From Lactobacillus paragasseri (GTDB lineage Bacteria > Bacillota > Bacilli > Lactobacillales > Lactobacillaceae), in assembly GCF_003584685.1 (NCBI RefSeq), contig NZ_AP018549.1, forward strand, positions 806,001-870,000: a stretch of 64,000 nucleotides of DNA, in the 5' to 3' direction. The translations under genes and the position numbers were made by a program. The notes under the pieces were generated by a model that was not told where the DNA came from, searched no databases, and saw only the letters and a program-made list of their open reading frames with translations. Numbering within the stretch: position 1 is the stretch's first letter; every line of letters starts with the position of its first letter. This document shows positions 34,584-45,507 of the stretch, one piece after another.

Positions 34584-34964
34584 ATGAAGAAAAATAGTGA
34601 AGAAAAGAAAAATTTTAATTTTAAGGCTTGGTGGAGTAAAATAAATGAAAAATCATTTATGCCACTAGTTTGGTTAACTTTGTTAGGAGTAATTGTCTGG
34701 ATTATTTGTCCATTAGTCCATTTAAGCCGTGTTTGGCGAATTGGATTAGTATTCTTTATTTTTAATAGTTATTTAAGTTACCAAATTGGCCGCATTATGC
34801 AAATTAGAAAATTGAGCTATTGGTGGTTGCTTTTATTCCCAGTAGTGTTTGCAATCGCTGTTTTAATTCATTTTGCAAAATATAATTTTCTACTTTGCTT
34901 AGTATATTTAAGTTTTGAGTTGTTTGGACTCTGGCATGATGATTTTTACAAAGAAAAGAAATAA
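34584..34964 (+). CDS. Small membrane protein, unknown function
   Basis: I do not recognise it. The 126-residue protein has a basic N-terminus and about four hydrophobic segments (for example LVWLTLLGVIVWIICPL, VWRIGLVFFIF, WWLLLFPVVFAIAVLI). It sits 30 nt after prmA and 17 nt before rel in the same direction, so it is part of that operon. The start ATG has AAAGG 9 nt upstream. Confidence 0.7.
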   Translation: MKKNSEEKKNFNFKAWWSKINEKSFMPLVWLTLLGVIVWIICPLVHLSRVWRIGLVFFIFNSYLSYQIGRIMQIRKLSYWWLLLFPVVFAIAVLIHFAKYNFLLCLVYLSFELFGLWHDDFYKEKK

Positions 34965-34981
34965 AGAATAGGTGATGCTTT

Positions 34982-37234
34982 ATGTCAAAATATCGTGAGA
35001 TGACTCATGAAGAAGTTCTTGCAGAATGCAAGAAATATATGAATGATGAACACTTAGCTTTTGTTGAATCGGCATATAAATTTGCTAAGAATGCTCATGA
35101 AGGTCAGTTTCGAGTTTCTGGACAACCCTATATAATTCACCCAACTCAAGTTGCGGGAACTTTAGCTACTTTACGTTTAGATCCCGATACGGTAGCAGCT
35201 GGTTATCTTCATGATACTGTAGAGGATACGCCGGTAACTAATGATGATATTAAGGAAAAGTTTGGAAAAGATGTCGCTTTTATTGTTGACGGTGTAACAA
35301 AGTTAAGCAAGATTCAATATAAGTCGAAGAGTCACGAAGAATATCTAGCAGATAATCACCGTAAAATGCTAATCGCAATGGCTAAAGATTTACGAGTAAT
35401 TATGGTTAAGCTTGCTGACCGCTTGCACAATATGCACACTTTAGACCATTTACGTCCTGACAAGCAGAGAAGAATTGCTGATGAAACGCTAGACATTTAT
35501 GCACCACTTGCAGACCGGTTAGGTATCGGAACTATTAAGTGGGAACTCGAAGACATGAGTTTGCACTATTTGAATCCTCAGCAATACTACCGAATTGTTA
35601 ACTTGATGCAGTCTAAGCGAAGTGAGCGGGAAGGATATATTGCTGATGCAATTAAAACTTTAAAGCAAACGCTTGATAGCTTAGAAATTGAGTATGAGAT
35701 TTATGGACGCCCTAAGCATATTTATTCTATCTACAAGAAGATGGTTAATAAGCACAAAGACTTTAGCGAAATCTATGATTTACTAGCAGTTCGTGTAATT
35801 GTGAAGTCTGTTCGTGATTGTTACGCCGTTTTAGGTGCTGTTCATACTAAATGGAAGCCAATGCCTGGCCGCTTTAAAGACTATATTGCTGTTCCAAAAG
35901 TTAACGGATACCAATCGTTACATACAACAATTATTGGACCTGGCGGCAAGCCACTTGAAATTCAGATTAGAACTGAAGCGATGCACCAGGTTGCTGAATA
36001 CGGTGTTGCTGCACACTGGGCATATAAAGAAGGCGTTAAGGGCGAAGTTGAGCAAACTGACGCAAATAAGAAGCTTAACATGTTCCAAGAAATTCTTGAA
36101 CTTCAAAATGAAACAAAAGACTCGCATGAATTTATGAAGAGTGTTAAGACTGATATCTTTTCAGATCGTGTTTATGTCTTTACTCCTAAAGGTGACGTTT
36201 ATGAACTTCCAAAAGGCTCAGTACCATTAGATTTTGCATATATGGTTCACTCAGAAGTTGGTGCTCATTCAGTTGGTGCTAGAATTAATGGCAAGATTGT
36301 TCCATTGGACTATAAACTTAAAAATGGTGACGTAGTTGAAATGCTCACTCAGACTTCAGCTCGTCCATCCCGTGATTGGGTTAACTTAGTCAAGACTTCA
36401 AGAGCAAGAAATAAGATTAAGCGTTTCTTCAAGGCTGAAGATCGCGAGGAAAATATTGAAAAAGGTCAAAACTTTATTGAACAGGAACTTCTTAATCGTG
36501 ATTTAGCTCCAAAAGAATTTATGGACAAAGAACATATTCAAAAGGTAATTAATCATTTTAATTATCATAATGAAGAAGAAATGTTTGCAGCCGTTGGGTA
36601 TGGAGAAATTTCTGCAGCTACTGTTGCTAATCGATTAACTGAAGACCTACGTAAGAAGGCTGAAGATGAAAAGCAGCGGCAACTTGAAGAAAAGATTATG
36701 AATGCTGGCCAGCAAAGTTCAACTGAAGAAGATGATAGTTCTGATGCACCAGCTGATATTATGCGTGTTAAGCATAATAATGGCGTAATGGTCCAAGGTG
36801 TTTCTGACTTAATGCTTCACTTAGCTAAATGCTGTAATCCAGTTCCAGGAGATCCGATTATTGGCTACGTAACTAAGGGACGCGGGGTAACAATTCACCG
36901 TGCTGATTGTCCTAATATTACTGAAGAAGCTAAGAAACAAGGTCGATTAATCGATGTAGCTTGGGAAAACATTGCTAAAGATAAAGATAAAGAAAACTAT
37001 AATGCAGATATTGAGATTTATGGTTTCAATCGTTCCCGTCTTTTAAGTGATGTAATCAATGCTTTAAATTCAAAGACCAAGAATATTGTTAATATTTCTG
37101 GAAAAGTAGATAGTAATAACATGGCACATATTTATGCTACTGTGTCAGTTAGAGATGCAGCACACCTAGAAGATATCCTGAGCCGGATGCGTGATGTGCC
37201 AAATGTTTATGAAGCAAAGAGGTCAATTAATTAA
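34982..37234 (+). CDS. rel: Bifunctional (p)ppGpp synthetase/hydrolase (long RSH)
   Basis: It makes and degrades the stringent-response alarmone. The 750-residue protein has all RSH domains in order. The hydrolase HD domain retains its HD pair ([10 protein letters not shown], about 75-84). The synthetase domain has [13 protein letters not shown] and [21 protein letters not shown]. The TGS domain is [14 protein letters not shown] (about 399-412), a conserved cysteine-histidine region is [10 protein letters not shown]...HRADCPN, and a C-terminal ACT domain follows. Both active sites look functional. Its last base overlaps the dtd start (TAATG), so translation is coupled. Confidence 0.97.
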   Translation: MSKYREMTHEEVLAECKKYMNDEHLAFVESAYKFAKNAHEGQFRVSGQPYIIHPTQVAGTLATLRLDPDTVAAGYLHDTVEDTPVTNDDIKEKFGKDVAFIVDGVTKLSKIQYKSKSHEEYLADNHRKMLIAMAKDLRVIMVKLADRLHNMHTLDHLRPDKQRRIADETLDIYAPLADRLGIGTIKWELEDMSLHYLNPQQYYRIVNLMQSKRSEREGYIADAIKTLKQTLDSLEIEYEIYGRPKHIYSIYKKMVNKHKDFSEIYDLLAVRVIVKSVRDCYAVLGAVHTKWKPMPGRFKDYIAVPKVNGYQSLHTTIIGPGGKPLEIQIRTEAMHQVAEYGVAAHWAYKEGVKGEVEQTDANKKLNMFQEILELQNETKDSHEFMKSVKTDIFSDRVYVFTPKGDVYELPKGSVPLDFAYMVHSEVGAHSVGARINGKIVPLDYKLKNGDVVEMLTQTSARPSRDWVNLVKTSRARNKIKRFFKAEDREENIEKGQNFIEQELLNRDLAPKEFMDKEHIQKVINHFNYHNEEEMFAAVGYGEISAATVANRLTEDLRKKAEDEKQRQLEEKIMNAGQQSSTEEDDSSDAPADIMRVKHNNGVMVQGVSDLMLHLAKCCNPVPGDPIIGYVTKGRGVTIHRADCPNITEEAKKQGRLIDVAWENIAKDKDKENYNADIEIYGFNRSRLLSDVINALNSKTKNIVNISGKVDSNNMAHIYATVSVRDAAHLEDILSRMRDVPNVYEAKRSIN

Positions 37235-37671
37235 TGCGTGTTGTTGTTCAAAGAGTGAATAAAGCCCAAGTTACCATTGATAATGAAGTTGTGGGTAAAA
37301 TTAAACGTGGCTTTCTTCTGTTAGTTGGGTTACGTGAAGGCGATGAGCTAGATCAGGTAAAAAAGGCTGCTGATAAAATTGCTAAAATGCGTATTTTTGA
37401 AGATGAAGATGGAAAAACTAACTTGTCTTTAAAAGATGTTAATGGAGAAATTTTAAGCGTTAGTCAATTCACCCTGCTAGCTAATACTAAAAAAGGTAAT
37501 CGTCCAAGTTTTGTAGAGGCAATGCGACCTCCTAAGTCAAAGGATCTTTGGGAAAATTTTAATAAAGAATTAGAAAATAGAGGCTTTCATGTTGAAACCG
37601 GCGAATTTGGAGCTGATATGCAGGTTAGTCTTGAGAATGATGGCCCATTTACAATTGTGCTAGATATTTAA
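37234..37671 (+). CDS. dtd: D-aminoacyl-tRNA deacylase
   Basis: It hydrolyses D-amino acids (and glycine from tRNA-Ala) off tRNA. The 145-residue length is standard. The two catalytic motifs SQFTLLA (about 78-84) and DGPFTIVLD (about 136-144) are present. It overlaps rel by one base, the usual rel-dtd arrangement in Firmicutes. Confidence 0.96.
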   Translation: MRVVVQRVNKAQVTIDNEVVGKIKRGFLLLVGLREGDELDQVKKAADKIAKMRIFEDEDGKTNLSLKDVNGEILSVSQFTLLANTKKGNRPSFVEAMRPPKSKDLWENFNKELENRGFHVETGEFGADMQVSLENDGPFTIVLDI

Positions 37672-37696
37672 TTCTTTAAGTAAAGGCTTACAAAGG

Positions 37697-37930
37697 TTGA
37701 CTTTACTGGCTGAAAAATATAAGCTAAAAAGGAATTATCGATGACAAAGAATGTAGATTAGCATGATCTATTTCAGAGACCGCTCGTTTGGTGAGAGAGC
37801 GGATAGGTTGCGATCTGTGACACCTTTAACAGATAATAGTTCGTTTCGCGAGCGTTAATCGCAGCAAGCAAAAGGTGGTACCGTGCTAATTTATTGCGCC
37901 CTTGATTAAGTTCAAGGGCGTTTTTTTATT
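37697..37930 (+). promoter_or_regulatory. T-box leader of hisS-aspS with overlapping Asp and His codons
   Basis: The T-box motif AAAGGTGGTACCGTGC lies at about 37871-37886, followed by a terminator hairpin (GCGCCCTTGA / TCAAGGGCGTTTTTTT). Stem I shows CCGCTC..GGTGAGAG..GAGCGG. The specifier region reads GACACC at 37819-37824: GAC (Asp, 37819-37821) overlaps CAC (His, 37821-37823). The glyQS leader in this window has GGCACC at the equivalent place, which aligns the Asp codon with the normal specifier position. A promoter-like TTGACT (37697-37702) stands upstream. Confidence 0.85.
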
Positions 37931-37951
37931 AATATATTAAAGGATGATTAA

Positions 37952-39238
37952 ATGAAAGTTCAAAGACCAAAAGGTACAGTCGATATTTTGCCAGCAGATT
38001 CTGGTTCATGGGAAAAAGTTGAAACAATTGCAAGAAATTTCTTCAAACGTGCAAATTATCGTGAAATTCGGACACCAAGTTTTGAAAATTATGAAGTCTT
38101 TTCTCGTTCATCTGGTGAAAGTTCAGATGTTGTAGAAAAGGAAATGTATGACTTTAACGATAAAGGTGGTCGTCATATTGCACTTCGTCCTGAAGGAACA
38201 GCTGGTGTGGTTAGGGCATATGTTGAAAATAAATTATATGGTCCTGATGTAGTAAAGCCATTTAATGTTTACTATATTGACAATACTTTTAGATATGAAA
38301 GACCTCAAGCAGGTCGTCAACGTGAATTTCACCAAATTGGTGTTGAAAGCTTTGGCTCAAATAGTCCTCTAGCTGATGTTGAAACTATCATGATGGGGCA
38401 CGATTTATTAGCTGAGTTAGGCGTTAAGAATTATGAATTGCACATTAATACTTTAGGTAATGCACAAGTACGTAAAGATTATCATGATGCTTTAGTAAAT
38501 TACTTCACGCCTCTTAAAGATCAACTTTCAGAGGATTCACAAAGACGTTTGTCTATGAACCCACTTCGTATTCTTGATTCAAAGGCTGATGAAGATAAGC
38601 AGTTTTTACCTGACGCTCCAAGAATCGTTGATTACTTAGATGAAGACTCTAAGAAGAATTTTGAAACTATTACTGATATGCTTGAACAATTAGGCATTAA
38701 TTATGTATTAGATGACGATTTAGTACGTGGACTTGACTACTATACTGGTGTAATCTTTGAATTTATGGTTGAAGATAAGAACTTATGGGAATCAGCAACC
38801 ACAATTTTGGGTGGTGGACGCTACAACCACTTGGTAGAAGAATTTGACGGTCCAGAAACTCCAGCCGTTGGTTTTGGTATTGGCGAAGAGAGATTAATGC
38901 TTGTTCTTAAGGAACAAAATCCAGCTTTATTTGAAGATGAAGGTATTGATTTCTTCATCACTAATATTGGCGAAGGAACAGAAATGAAGGCTGTTGAAAT
39001 TGCGCGTTCTCTTCGTAAGCAAGGCTTTAAAGCTCAATATGATGTTGATCAAAAGAAATTAAAACAACAATTTAGAAAAGCAGATCGTGTGCATGCCAAA
39101 TTTGTAATTACCTTGGGTGCTAAAGAGCTTGAAAATGGCGTACTTAACATTAAACGTTTAGCTGATGGTAAGACTTTAGACTTAAGCTTAGAAGATCTAA
39201 ATGATATGAAATCTGTAATGGAAAAGATAGAGGATTAA
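37952..39238 (+). CDS. hisS: Histidyl-tRNA synthetase
   Basis: It charges tRNA-His. The 428-residue class II synthetase shows motif 2 ([20 protein letters not shown]), the histidine-specific [14 protein letters not shown] (about 257-270) and motif 3 ([11 protein letters not shown]). An anticodon-binding domain occupies the last ~100 residues. It follows the T-box terminator with AAAGGATG before the ATG and is followed after 5 nt by aspS. Confidence 0.98.
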   Translation: MKVQRPKGTVDILPADSGSWEKVETIARNFFKRANYREIRTPSFENYEVFSRSSGESSDVVEKEMYDFNDKGGRHIALRPEGTAGVVRAYVENKLYGPDVVKPFNVYYIDNTFRYERPQAGRQREFHQIGVESFGSNSPLADVETIMMGHDLLAELGVKNYELHINTLGNAQVRKDYHDALVNYFTPLKDQLSEDSQRRLSMNPLRILDSKADEDKQFLPDAPRIVDYLDEDSKKNFETITDMLEQLGINYVLDDDLVRGLDYYTGVIFEFMVEDKNLWESATTILGGGRYNHLVEEFDGPETPAVGFGIGEERLMLVLKEQNPALFEDEGIDFFITNIGEGTEMKAVEIARSLRKQGFKAQYDVDQKKLKQQFRKADRVHAKFVITLGAKELENGVLNIKRLADGKTLDLSLEDLNDMKSVMEKIED

Positions 39239-39243
39239 AAATT

Positions 39244-41097
39244 ATGATGAATATGGAAAAAAGAACGGACTATGCTGGCAATATAACTAGCAAATACGAA
39301 GGACAAGAAGTAACCCTTTATGGTTGGGTACAACGCGTTCGTAACTTAGGTAACTTGGTATTTATTGACCTTCGTGACCGTGAAGGTATTGTTCAAGTTG
39401 TTGTTAACAAAGATTCTGGTAAAGAGTTAATGGATATTGCGGATTCTCTTAACAACGAAGACGTAATTGAAGTTAAAGGTAAGGTTGTTAAACGCTCTAG
39501 CGTAAACCCAGATATGAAGACTGGTGAAGTTGAAGTTGATGCAACTGAAATTGATATTTTAAATAAGTCAAAGGTACCACCTTTTGAAATCAAAGATGAT
39601 ATTAATGCAGCCGAACAAACTAGATTGAAGTACCGCTACCTTGATCTTCGTCGTCCAACTTTGCAAAAGGCAATTATGCTTCGTTCAAAGATTTTAAAAG
39701 CAACTCACGAATATTTTGATGAACATGGTTTTATTGATATTGAAACTCCAATTTTAGGTAAGTCTTCTCCAGAAGGTGCTCGTGACTACCTTGTTCCGTC
39801 AAGAATTTACCCAGGTAGCTTTTATGCACTTCCTCAATCACCACAATTGTTCAAGCAATTGTTAATGGGTGCAGGTTTTGATAAATATTACCAATTAGCA
39901 CGCTGTTTCCGTGACGAAGATTTGCGTGGTGATCGTCAACCTGAATTTACCCAAATTGATATGGAAACATCATTTACTGATGAAAAACAAGTTCAAGACT
40001 ATACTGAAGGTCTTTTGAAGAAGATCATGAAAGATGTAATGGGAATTGACTTGAAGACACCAATCAAGCGTATTACTTGGAATGAAGCAATGAATAAGTA
40101 TGGCTCTGATAAGCCTGATACTCGTTACGAAATGTTTATTCATGACTTAAGTCCAATTTTCAAAGATTCTGACTTCAAGGTCTTCTCTGGTGCAATTGCT
40201 GATGGTGGTTACGTGAAGGGGATTGCTGTTAAGAATGGTGCTAAACAATATTCACGTAAGAAGATTGAAGAAAAGCAAGATTATATCAAACGTTACCATG
40301 CTAAAGGTTTGGCATGGGTTAAATATGAAGATGGTGAATTCTCAGGTCCTGTTTCTCGCTTCTTAACTGATGAAAATAAAGAAGCTTTGAAGAAAGAATT
40401 TGACCTTGAAGGTGGCGAATTAGTAGTATTCGTTGCTGATAAGTGGAAGGTTGTAACTGATTCTCTTGACCATTTACGTCGTGAATTCGCTAAAGAAACT
40501 GGAATTATTCCAGAAAATGTTTACGACTTTGTTTGGGTTGTTGATTGGCCACTATTTGAATATGACGAAGGTTTGGGTCGCTGGATTGCTGCTCACCACC
40601 CATTTACTATGCCAGATGATGAAGGAATTAAGTTGCTTGATACTGATCCACATAAGGCTCATGCTCGTTCATACGATATTGTTATGAATGGTGACGAAAT
40701 GGGTGGTGGATCAATTCGTATCCACAAACGTTCAATTCAAGAAAAGATGTTCAAGGCACTTGGATTTACTAAGAAGCGCGCTTATGAACAATTTGGCTAC
40801 TTACTTGATGCATTGGACATGGGATTCCCACCACATGCTGGTCTCGCAATTGGATTAGACAGATTTGCAATGATGTTAGCTCAAAAGGACAACATTCGTG
40901 ACGTAACTGCCTTTCCAAAGAATGCTTCTGCTTCAGAGCCGATGATGCATGCTCCAGCACCTGTTGCTGATCAACAATTAGATGACATTGGTATTAAGGT
41001 AGAAGACAAGTATGAAGACAGCGTGAAGGAAATTGAAGCACGTCTTGAAAAGGAAGCTCAAGAAGACGCTGATAACAATTCAACTTGGGATGAATAA
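39244..41097 (+). CDS. aspS: Aspartyl-tRNA synthetase
   Basis: It charges tRNA-Asp. The 617-residue bacterial-type enzyme has an N-terminal OB-fold anticodon domain ([20 protein letters not shown]), [11 protein letters not shown], motif 2 [20 protein letters not shown], a GAD insertion domain and motif 3 [16 protein letters not shown] codons at 39244, 39247 and 39253 are all possible starts. It forms an operon with hisS under the dual-codon T-box. The C-terminal ~25 residues are acidic. Confidence 0.98.
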   Translation: MMNMEKRTDYAGNITSKYEGQEVTLYGWVQRVRNLGNLVFIDLRDREGIVQVVVNKDSGKELMDIADSLNNEDVIEVKGKVVKRSSVNPDMKTGEVEVDATEIDILNKSKVPPFEIKDDINAAEQTRLKYRYLDLRRPTLQKAIMLRSKILKATHEYFDEHGFIDIETPILGKSSPEGARDYLVPSRIYPGSFYALPQSPQLFKQLLMGAGFDKYYQLARCFRDEDLRGDRQPEFTQIDMETSFTDEKQVQDYTEGLLKKIMKDVMGIDLKTPIKRITWNEAMNKYGSDKPDTRYEMFIHDLSPIFKDSDFKVFSGAIADGGYVKGIAVKNGAKQYSRKKIEEKQDYIKRYHAKGLAWVKYEDGEFSGPVSRFLTDENKEALKKEFDLEGGELVVFVADKWKVVTDSLDHLRREFAKETGIIPENVYDFVWVVDWPLFEYDEGLGRWIAAHHPFTMPDDEGIKLLDTDPHKAHARSYDIVMNGDEMGGGSIRIHKRSIQEKMFKALGFTKKRAYEQFGYLLDALDMGFPPHAGLAIGLDRFAMMLAQKDNIRDVTAFPKNASASEPMMHAPAPVADQQLDDIGIKVEDKYEDSVKEIEARLEKEAQEDADNNSTWDE

Positions 41098-41114
41098 AAA
41101 TTAGCTTAATAAAT

Positions 41115-41158
41115 AAGAGTAAGGATTATTTTTGAGAGATAGTCTTTACTCTTTTTTT
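41115..41158 (+). terminator. Terminator of hisS-aspS
   Basis: AAGAGTAAGGATTAT / ATAGTCTTTACTCTTTTTTT, about 20 nt after the aspS stop. Confidence 0.85.
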
Positions 41159-41220
41159 ATTGGCTGAAACTAGATAATATTAAACTTGAAGATTGTTGAA
41201 TATTAAAAATCATAATGTAT

Positions 41221-41268
41221 AAAAAAGCACTGATAAGCTCAATTCAAGCTATCAGTGTTTTATTTTGT
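41221..41268 (-). terminator. Terminator of the aminotransferase gene
   Basis: GCACTGATA-AGCTcaattcAAGCT-ATCAGTGtttt lies directly after the minus-strand stop; the minus strand reads into a T6 run. Confidence 0.75.
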
Positions 41269-41273
41269 ATAAG

Positions 41274-42458
41274 TTAAATATTTTCAACAAATTCTGCAAT
41301 TCGTTTTAATGCTTCTTTTAATTGCTCAGTTGAAGAAGCATAAGACATTCTAACGTATCCTTGACCGCCATCACCGAAGTAGCGACCAGGAGTTACACCA
41401 ACTTTTGCCTTGGTAGCTAGTTCATTTGCAAATGCCTCATCATCAGTACCAAAGGCATCTGGAATTTTAGCAAAAATGTAGAAAGCTCCTTGTGGGGTGG
41501 ACATTTCAAAACCTAATTTTTCTAATCCAGCTTTCATGAATTTGAGTCGATCCTCGTAAATTTTTCTGGATTCAAGTGGATCAGCTTGGCCATTGTTTAG
41601 GGCTTCAATTGCTGCTGCTTGTACATTATCGGTAACTGAAGTGACTAAGAAAGCATTCACCTTTTGAATTGTTTTCATAATATCTGCGGGAGCAGCAATA
41701 TATCCTAATCTCCATCCCGTCATTGCATAGGCTTTTGACAAGCCAGAAATTAAAATGTTTCTTTCAGGAATATATTGTGATAGAGAATGATGAACATTAT
41801 TGTCATAAACTAATTCTCCATAAATTTCGTCAGTTACAGAAAATAAATGATATTTAGTAATAATTTCTGCTAGTGCCTTTAAAGTTTTTTCTGGATATAC
41901 TCGCCCGGTAGGGTTTGATGGATCAGTTAAGATAATTGCCTTGGCACCTTTACCTTCATTTTGTAAAACTGTTTCAAGGTGTTCAGGAGTAAGAATAAAA
42001 CCATCTTTTGAAGTATCCATTTGGACTGGGATAGCACCGGTCAATTTAATCAATTGGAAATAAAGTGCCCAAACAGGAGTAGGAACTAGGATTTTATCTC
42101 CTGGGTTTAAGATGGACATGAAAACATCATTTAAAGCACCAGTAGCACCTACAGTAACGCAGATTTCAGTTTTTGGATCATATTTCACGTCAAGACTACG
42201 TTCAAGATATTTACTAATTGCTTCTAATAATTCTGGTTTACCAGCTTGTGGAGCATAATGAGAGTCATTTGCTTTAATATCAGCAATTGCTGCTTCTTTA
42301 ACATGATCTGGTGTATTTAAATCTGGCTCGCCAATTGTTAATTTAATAATTCCAGGAATTTGAGAGGCCTTTGCATCAAAAGCTCTTATTTTTGAAGGTC
42401 CTAAAGAATTTAGTCGTGTATTTTTTGTAAGTGATAAGTCATTTGCTAATTTTGGCAT
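41274..42458 (-). CDS. PLP-dependent aminotransferase, class I (aspartate/aromatic type)
   Basis: It transfers an amino group between an amino acid and a 2-oxo acid. The protein has 394 residues from the ATG at 42458, which has GGAGGG upstream; the frame continues 21 codons further without a site. The PLP lysine lies in SGLSKAYAMTGWRLGY (about 232-247), and DPSNPTGRV and SVTDEIYGELVY are the other fold motifs. Close relatives are annotated as PatA or aromatic aminotransferases, so the substrate is uncertain. It is a single gene, divergent from msrB. Confidence 0.9.
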   Translation of the reverse strand: MPKLANDLSLTKNTRLNSLGPSKIRAFDAKASQIPGIIKLTIGEPDLNTPDHVKEAAIADIKANDSHYAPQAGKPELLEAISKYLERSLDVKYDPKTEICVTVGATGALNDVFMSILNPGDKILVPTPVWALYFQLIKLTGAIPVQMDTSKDGFILTPEHLETVLQNEGKGAKAIILTDPSNPTGRVYPEKTLKALAEIITKYHLFSVTDEIYGELVYDNNVHHSLSQYIPERNILISGLSKAYAMTGWRLGYIAAPADIMKTIQKVNAFLVTSVTDNVQAAAIEALNNGQADPLESRKIYEDRLKFMKAGLEKLGFEMSTPQGAFYIFAKIPDAFGTDDEAFANELATKAKVGVTPGRYFGDGGQGYVRMSYASSTEQLKEALKRIAEFVENI

Positions 42459-42564
42459 AATATAAATCCCTCCGTTAGTATTATAGATTATTGTATAGAA
42501 ACAAAAATCATGAAACAACAATTTTCTATTAAAATTTGATATGTTTAAACAAGAAGGTGAGAAA

Positions 42565-42996
42565 ATGTTTAATAAAGAAGAAGCACTGAAGAAATTAAAC
42601 TCAGAGCAATATGAAGTTACTCAGCATGCTGCGACTGAATATCCTTTTACTGGAAAGTATGATAATTTTAACCAAAAAGGAATTTATGTTGATGTGGTAT
42701 CTGGTGAGCCATTATTTTCTAGTGAAGATAAGTATGATGCTGGTTGTGGCTGGCCAAGTTTTACTAAGCCGATCGAAAAGCTTGTTTATCACCGAGATCA
42801 ATCTCATGGGATGGAGCGAACTGAGGTAAAGAGTCCAGTAGCTGATTCTCATTTAGGTCATGTTTTTATAGATGGTCCCGTTGATCAAGGTGGATTAAGA
42901 TATTGTATTAATTCTGCTGCGTTAAAGTTCATTCCATATGATAAGCTAGAGGAGGAAGGTTATAAAGAATATAAGAAGTTATTCAAAGGACGATAA
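42565..42996 (+). CDS. msrB: Peptide-methionine (R)-S-oxide reductase MsrB
   Basis: It repairs the R form of methionine sulfoxide in proteins. From the ATG at 42565 (aaggtgag upstream) it has 143 residues. The catalytic cysteine lies in [12 protein letters not shown] and the substrate segment is [13 protein letters not shown]. The two CxxC zinc pairs of many MsrB proteins are absent. An in-frame ATG at 42541 would add 8 residues but has no binding site. It is followed after 2 nt by an SGNH hydrolase and then msrA. Confidence 0.95.
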   Translation: MFNKEEALKKLNSEQYEVTQHAATEYPFTGKYDNFNQKGIYVDVVSGEPLFSSEDKYDAGCGWPSFTKPIEKLVYHRDQSHGMERTEVKSPVADSHLGHVFIDGPVDQGGLRYCINSAALKFIPYDKLEEEGYKEYKKLFKGR

Positions 42997-42998
42997 AA

Positions 42999-43757
42999 AT
43001 GAATTTTGAAGAAGAACTTTATAATTTAGATGTACCTGAAGAACATATTCCAGAATTATTGAAATTTGGAAAGAATAATCCCGAATTTTTAACTAAGGCA
43101 ATTAAGGCTGAAGGAAATGCAAAAAAATATAGCGTTGCTCAAACTAAGATGGAACCCAGTGATTTAATTAATAATCAGATTGCTTTTTTGGGTAGTTCAG
43201 TGACCTATGGTGCTGGTGCTTTAGGTGAATCATTTGTTGACTATTTAAGTAAAAAAGATAATATTTGTGCTTTTAAAGATGCTGTTTCGGGAACAACACT
43301 AGTTGATAATGACTCTAATTCATACATTGGTAGAATCGGAAGATTGCCAGTTTTAGAAAAGTTGACAACATTTGTCTTGCAACTTTCAACTAATGATGCA
43401 ATTAAAGGAAAAGAAGATCTAGGCGAAATCGCTACAGATGATAATTTTGATGCACAGACAGTAACGGGTGCAATTGAATATATTTTAAATTATGTAAAGA
43501 AGAACTGGAATTGTCCTGTTTTGATTTTTAGTAATCCAAAATTTGATTCAGAATTCTATGGTCAAATGGTTGAAAGAGTTAAAGAATTGCAAAGTAAATG
43601 GGGCTTTGATTTTCTTAATATGTGGGATGATGATTCTTTTAATTATAGTGAAAAAGACAGAGAACTTTATATGCTTGATCCAATTCATCCAACACGTGCT
43701 GGCTATAAATTAAGCTGGCTACCAGTGATTGAAAAAGAATTATTAGAGATAAAATAA
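42999..43757 (+). CDS. SGNH/GDSL-like hydrolase
   Basis: The 252-residue protein shows the SGNH catalytic blocks: IAFLGSSVTYGAGA (about 64-77, nucleophile Ser in GSS), LQLSTNDAIKG (block with Asn) and DPIHPTRAGY (Asp and His near 236-245). There is no signal peptide, so it acts in the cytosol. Substrate unknown: esterase or lipase activities are usual in this family. It is translated in one unit with msrB (2 nt apart) and followed by a hairpin before msrA. Confidence 0.8.
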   Translation: MNFEEELYNLDVPEEHIPELLKFGKNNPEFLTKAIKAEGNAKKYSVAQTKMEPSDLINNQIAFLGSSVTYGAGALGESFVDYLSKKDNICAFKDAVSGTTLVDNDSNSYIGRIGRLPVLEKLTTFVLQLSTNDAIKGKEDLGEIATDDNFDAQTVTGAIEYILNYVKKNWNCPVLIFSNPKFDSEFYGQMVERVKELQSKWGFDFLNMWDDDSFNYSEKDRELYMLDPIHPTRAGYKLSWLPVIEKELLEIK

Positions 43758-43786
43758 TAGTAAATATTAAGTAAATAATTTAAGCT

Positions 43787-43832
43787 AAATAGTGAATTGA
43801 TTATGAACTAAATAATTAATTCGCTATTTTTA
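43787..43832 (+). terminator. Probable terminator after the SGNH hydrolase
   Basis: AAATAGtGAATT / AATTCgCTATTTTT, a weak AT-rich stem with a T-rich tail. Confidence 0.55.
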
Positions 43833-43905
43833 TATATAAAGCTATAACGAAAAAATAGTGAAAATAATTCACAATTATTCGAAATTAGAAAGAAGTGCTA
43901 ATAAA

Positions 43906-44463
43906 ATGAAAGTAGCTAAACCCCTTGATAATACTAAAGAATCGCACTATGACACAGCTATCTTTGCTGGCGGATGTTTCTGGTGCATGGTTGAACCTTT
44001 TGACACTTACTCAGGCATCATTAGTGTTGTTTCTGGCTATACTGGTGGTCATGTTAAGAATCCAAGTTATGAAGAAGTTTGTACTGGGACAACAGGACAC
44101 GTTGAAGCTGTAGAGATAACATTCGATCCCAAAATCATTTCATATAAGAAACTAGTTGATATTTATTGGCAAGTAACTGATCCAACAGATGCAATGGGAC
44201 AATTCCAAGATCGGGGAAGTCAGTATCAACCAATTATTTTCTATAATTCTCCTAAGCAAAAAGAAATTGCTGAAGAATCTAAAATGCAGCTTGAGCAATC
44301 TGGTAAATTTGATGAACCGATTGTGACTAAGATTGAACCTGCCAGTACCTTTTATCCAGCAGAGGATTATCATCAAGATTTCTATAAAAAGGATCCATTA
44401 CGTTATCAAATTGAAGAAGCTGGTGGCAGATCACAATTTATTGAAAAGCACTGGAAAAAATAA
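43906..44463 (+). CDS. msrA: Peptide-methionine (S)-S-oxide reductase MsrA
   Basis: It repairs the S form of methionine sulfoxide. From the ATG at 43906 the protein has 185 residues, a normal length. The catalytic motif is [11 protein letters not shown] (about 22-32), followed by VSGYTGG and [18 protein letters not shown]. The frame is open 16 codons upstream to a GTG without a binding site; an aagaag site lies about 10 nt before the chosen ATG. It completes the methionine sulfoxide repair set with msrB 900 nt upstream. Confidence 0.95.
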   Translation: MKVAKPLDNTKESHYDTAIFAGGCFWCMVEPFDTYSGIISVVSGYTGGHVKNPSYEEVCTGTTGHVEAVEITFDPKIISYKKLVDIYWQVTDPTDAMGQFQDRGSQYQPIIFYNSPKQKEIAEESKMQLEQSGKFDEPIVTKIEPASTFYPAEDYHQDFYKKDPLRYQIEEAGGRSQFIEKHWKK

Positions 44464-44498
44464 TAGCTAAATAGGGACTAGAATTAGCTTTATTTTTT
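44464..44498 (+). terminator. Possible terminator of msrA
   Basis: TAGCTAA / TTAGCTTTATTTTTT, a short stem close to the stop codon. Confidence 0.45.
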
Positions 44499-44558
44499 AA
44501 TAATGATTGTTAGAATAGATAGTGCAAAATATTATTTGATATAAAAAGGAAAATCAAG

Positions 44559-45437
44559 ATGAGTCAATTAGAAAAGCTGTCTCGTAGACACTATCTAATT
44601 TCAAAATTATCTGCTGCTTTTCTTTATGCTTTGGCGGTTGCGGTTGCCCTGAACTTTTTCTGGGGACCTGGTAAGATTTACGCCTCTGGTATTACGGGAT
44701 TTGCGCAGATTATTCAATCAGTGTCTGAACGATTCATGCCGTTTACCTTATCGACCTCAGTGATGTACTTTGTTTTAAACATTCCGCTTTTTATCTTGGG
44801 ATGGTGTAAAATAGGACATCGCTTTACAATTTTTACTATTATTGCCGTGTTACTTGGATCGATTATGATGCGAGTAATTGCTCCAATCAAGATTACTTAT
44901 GATCCAATCATTTGTGCTTTATTTGGTGGCGTAATTAATGGTGTTGGAACAGGAATCGCCTTGAAATCAGGAATTTCTACAGGTGGTTTAGACGTTTTAG
45001 GCATTATTTTAAGAAAAAAGACTGGTAAAAGTTTCGGTCAAATTAACATTTTCTTTAATCTGATCATTGTTATCTGTGCTGGTTTTGTTTTTGGCTGGAC
45101 GAGAGCTTTATATACGGCTTTGAACATTTTTGTTAATGGTAGAGTGATTGACGCTGTTTATACGCAACATCAAAAAATGCAAGTCTTTATCGTTACCGAA
45201 CACCCGAAACATATTATTGAAGGAATTCAACGCAAGATGCACCGCGGTATTACAATCTTTCATGATGTTGAAGGTGCATATAGTCATACGGAAAAAACTG
45301 TTTTAATGACAATCATTGATCGTTATGATATGTTTGATATTTATAATATTGTTATTCAATCTGATCCTTATGCATTTATGAGCGTAAGCGAAGTTGATAA
45401 AGTATATGGACGCTTCAAGGAGCAGAAACCAGTTTAA
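44559..45437 (+). CDS. YitT-family membrane protein
   Basis: The 292-residue protein has five or six membrane helices (to about residue 195) and a C-terminal DUF2179 domain (IIEGIQRKMHRGITIFHDVEGAY and on to the end). A conserved loop reads GISTGGLDVLGIIL (about 139-152). The function of this family is unknown. It stands alone, with AAAAGGA before the ATG. Confidence 0.85.
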   Translation: MSQLEKLSRRHYLISKLSAAFLYALAVAVALNFFWGPGKIYASGITGFAQIIQSVSERFMPFTLSTSVMYFVLNIPLFILGWCKIGHRFTIFTIIAVLLGSIMMRVIAPIKITYDPIICALFGGVINGVGTGIALKSGISTGGLDVLGIILRKKTGKSFGQINIFFNLIIVICAGFVFGWTRALYTALNIFVNGRVIDAVYTQHQKMQVFIVTEHPKHIIEGIQRKMHRGITIFHDVEGAYSHTEKTVLMTIIDRYDMFDIYNIVIQSDPYAFMSVSEVDKVYGRFKEQKPV

Positions 45438-45446
45438 TAGGTAAGT

Positions 45447-45487
45447 AAAAAGGCTTAATCTACATAAGTTGTGGGTTAAGCCTTTTG
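45447..45487. terminator. Bidirectional terminator after the YitT gene
   Basis: AAAAGGCTTAA / TTAAGCCTTTT between converging genes, with A and T flanks. Confidence 0.8.
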
Positions 45488-45507
45488 AAATATGTTTATA
45501 AAACTAA

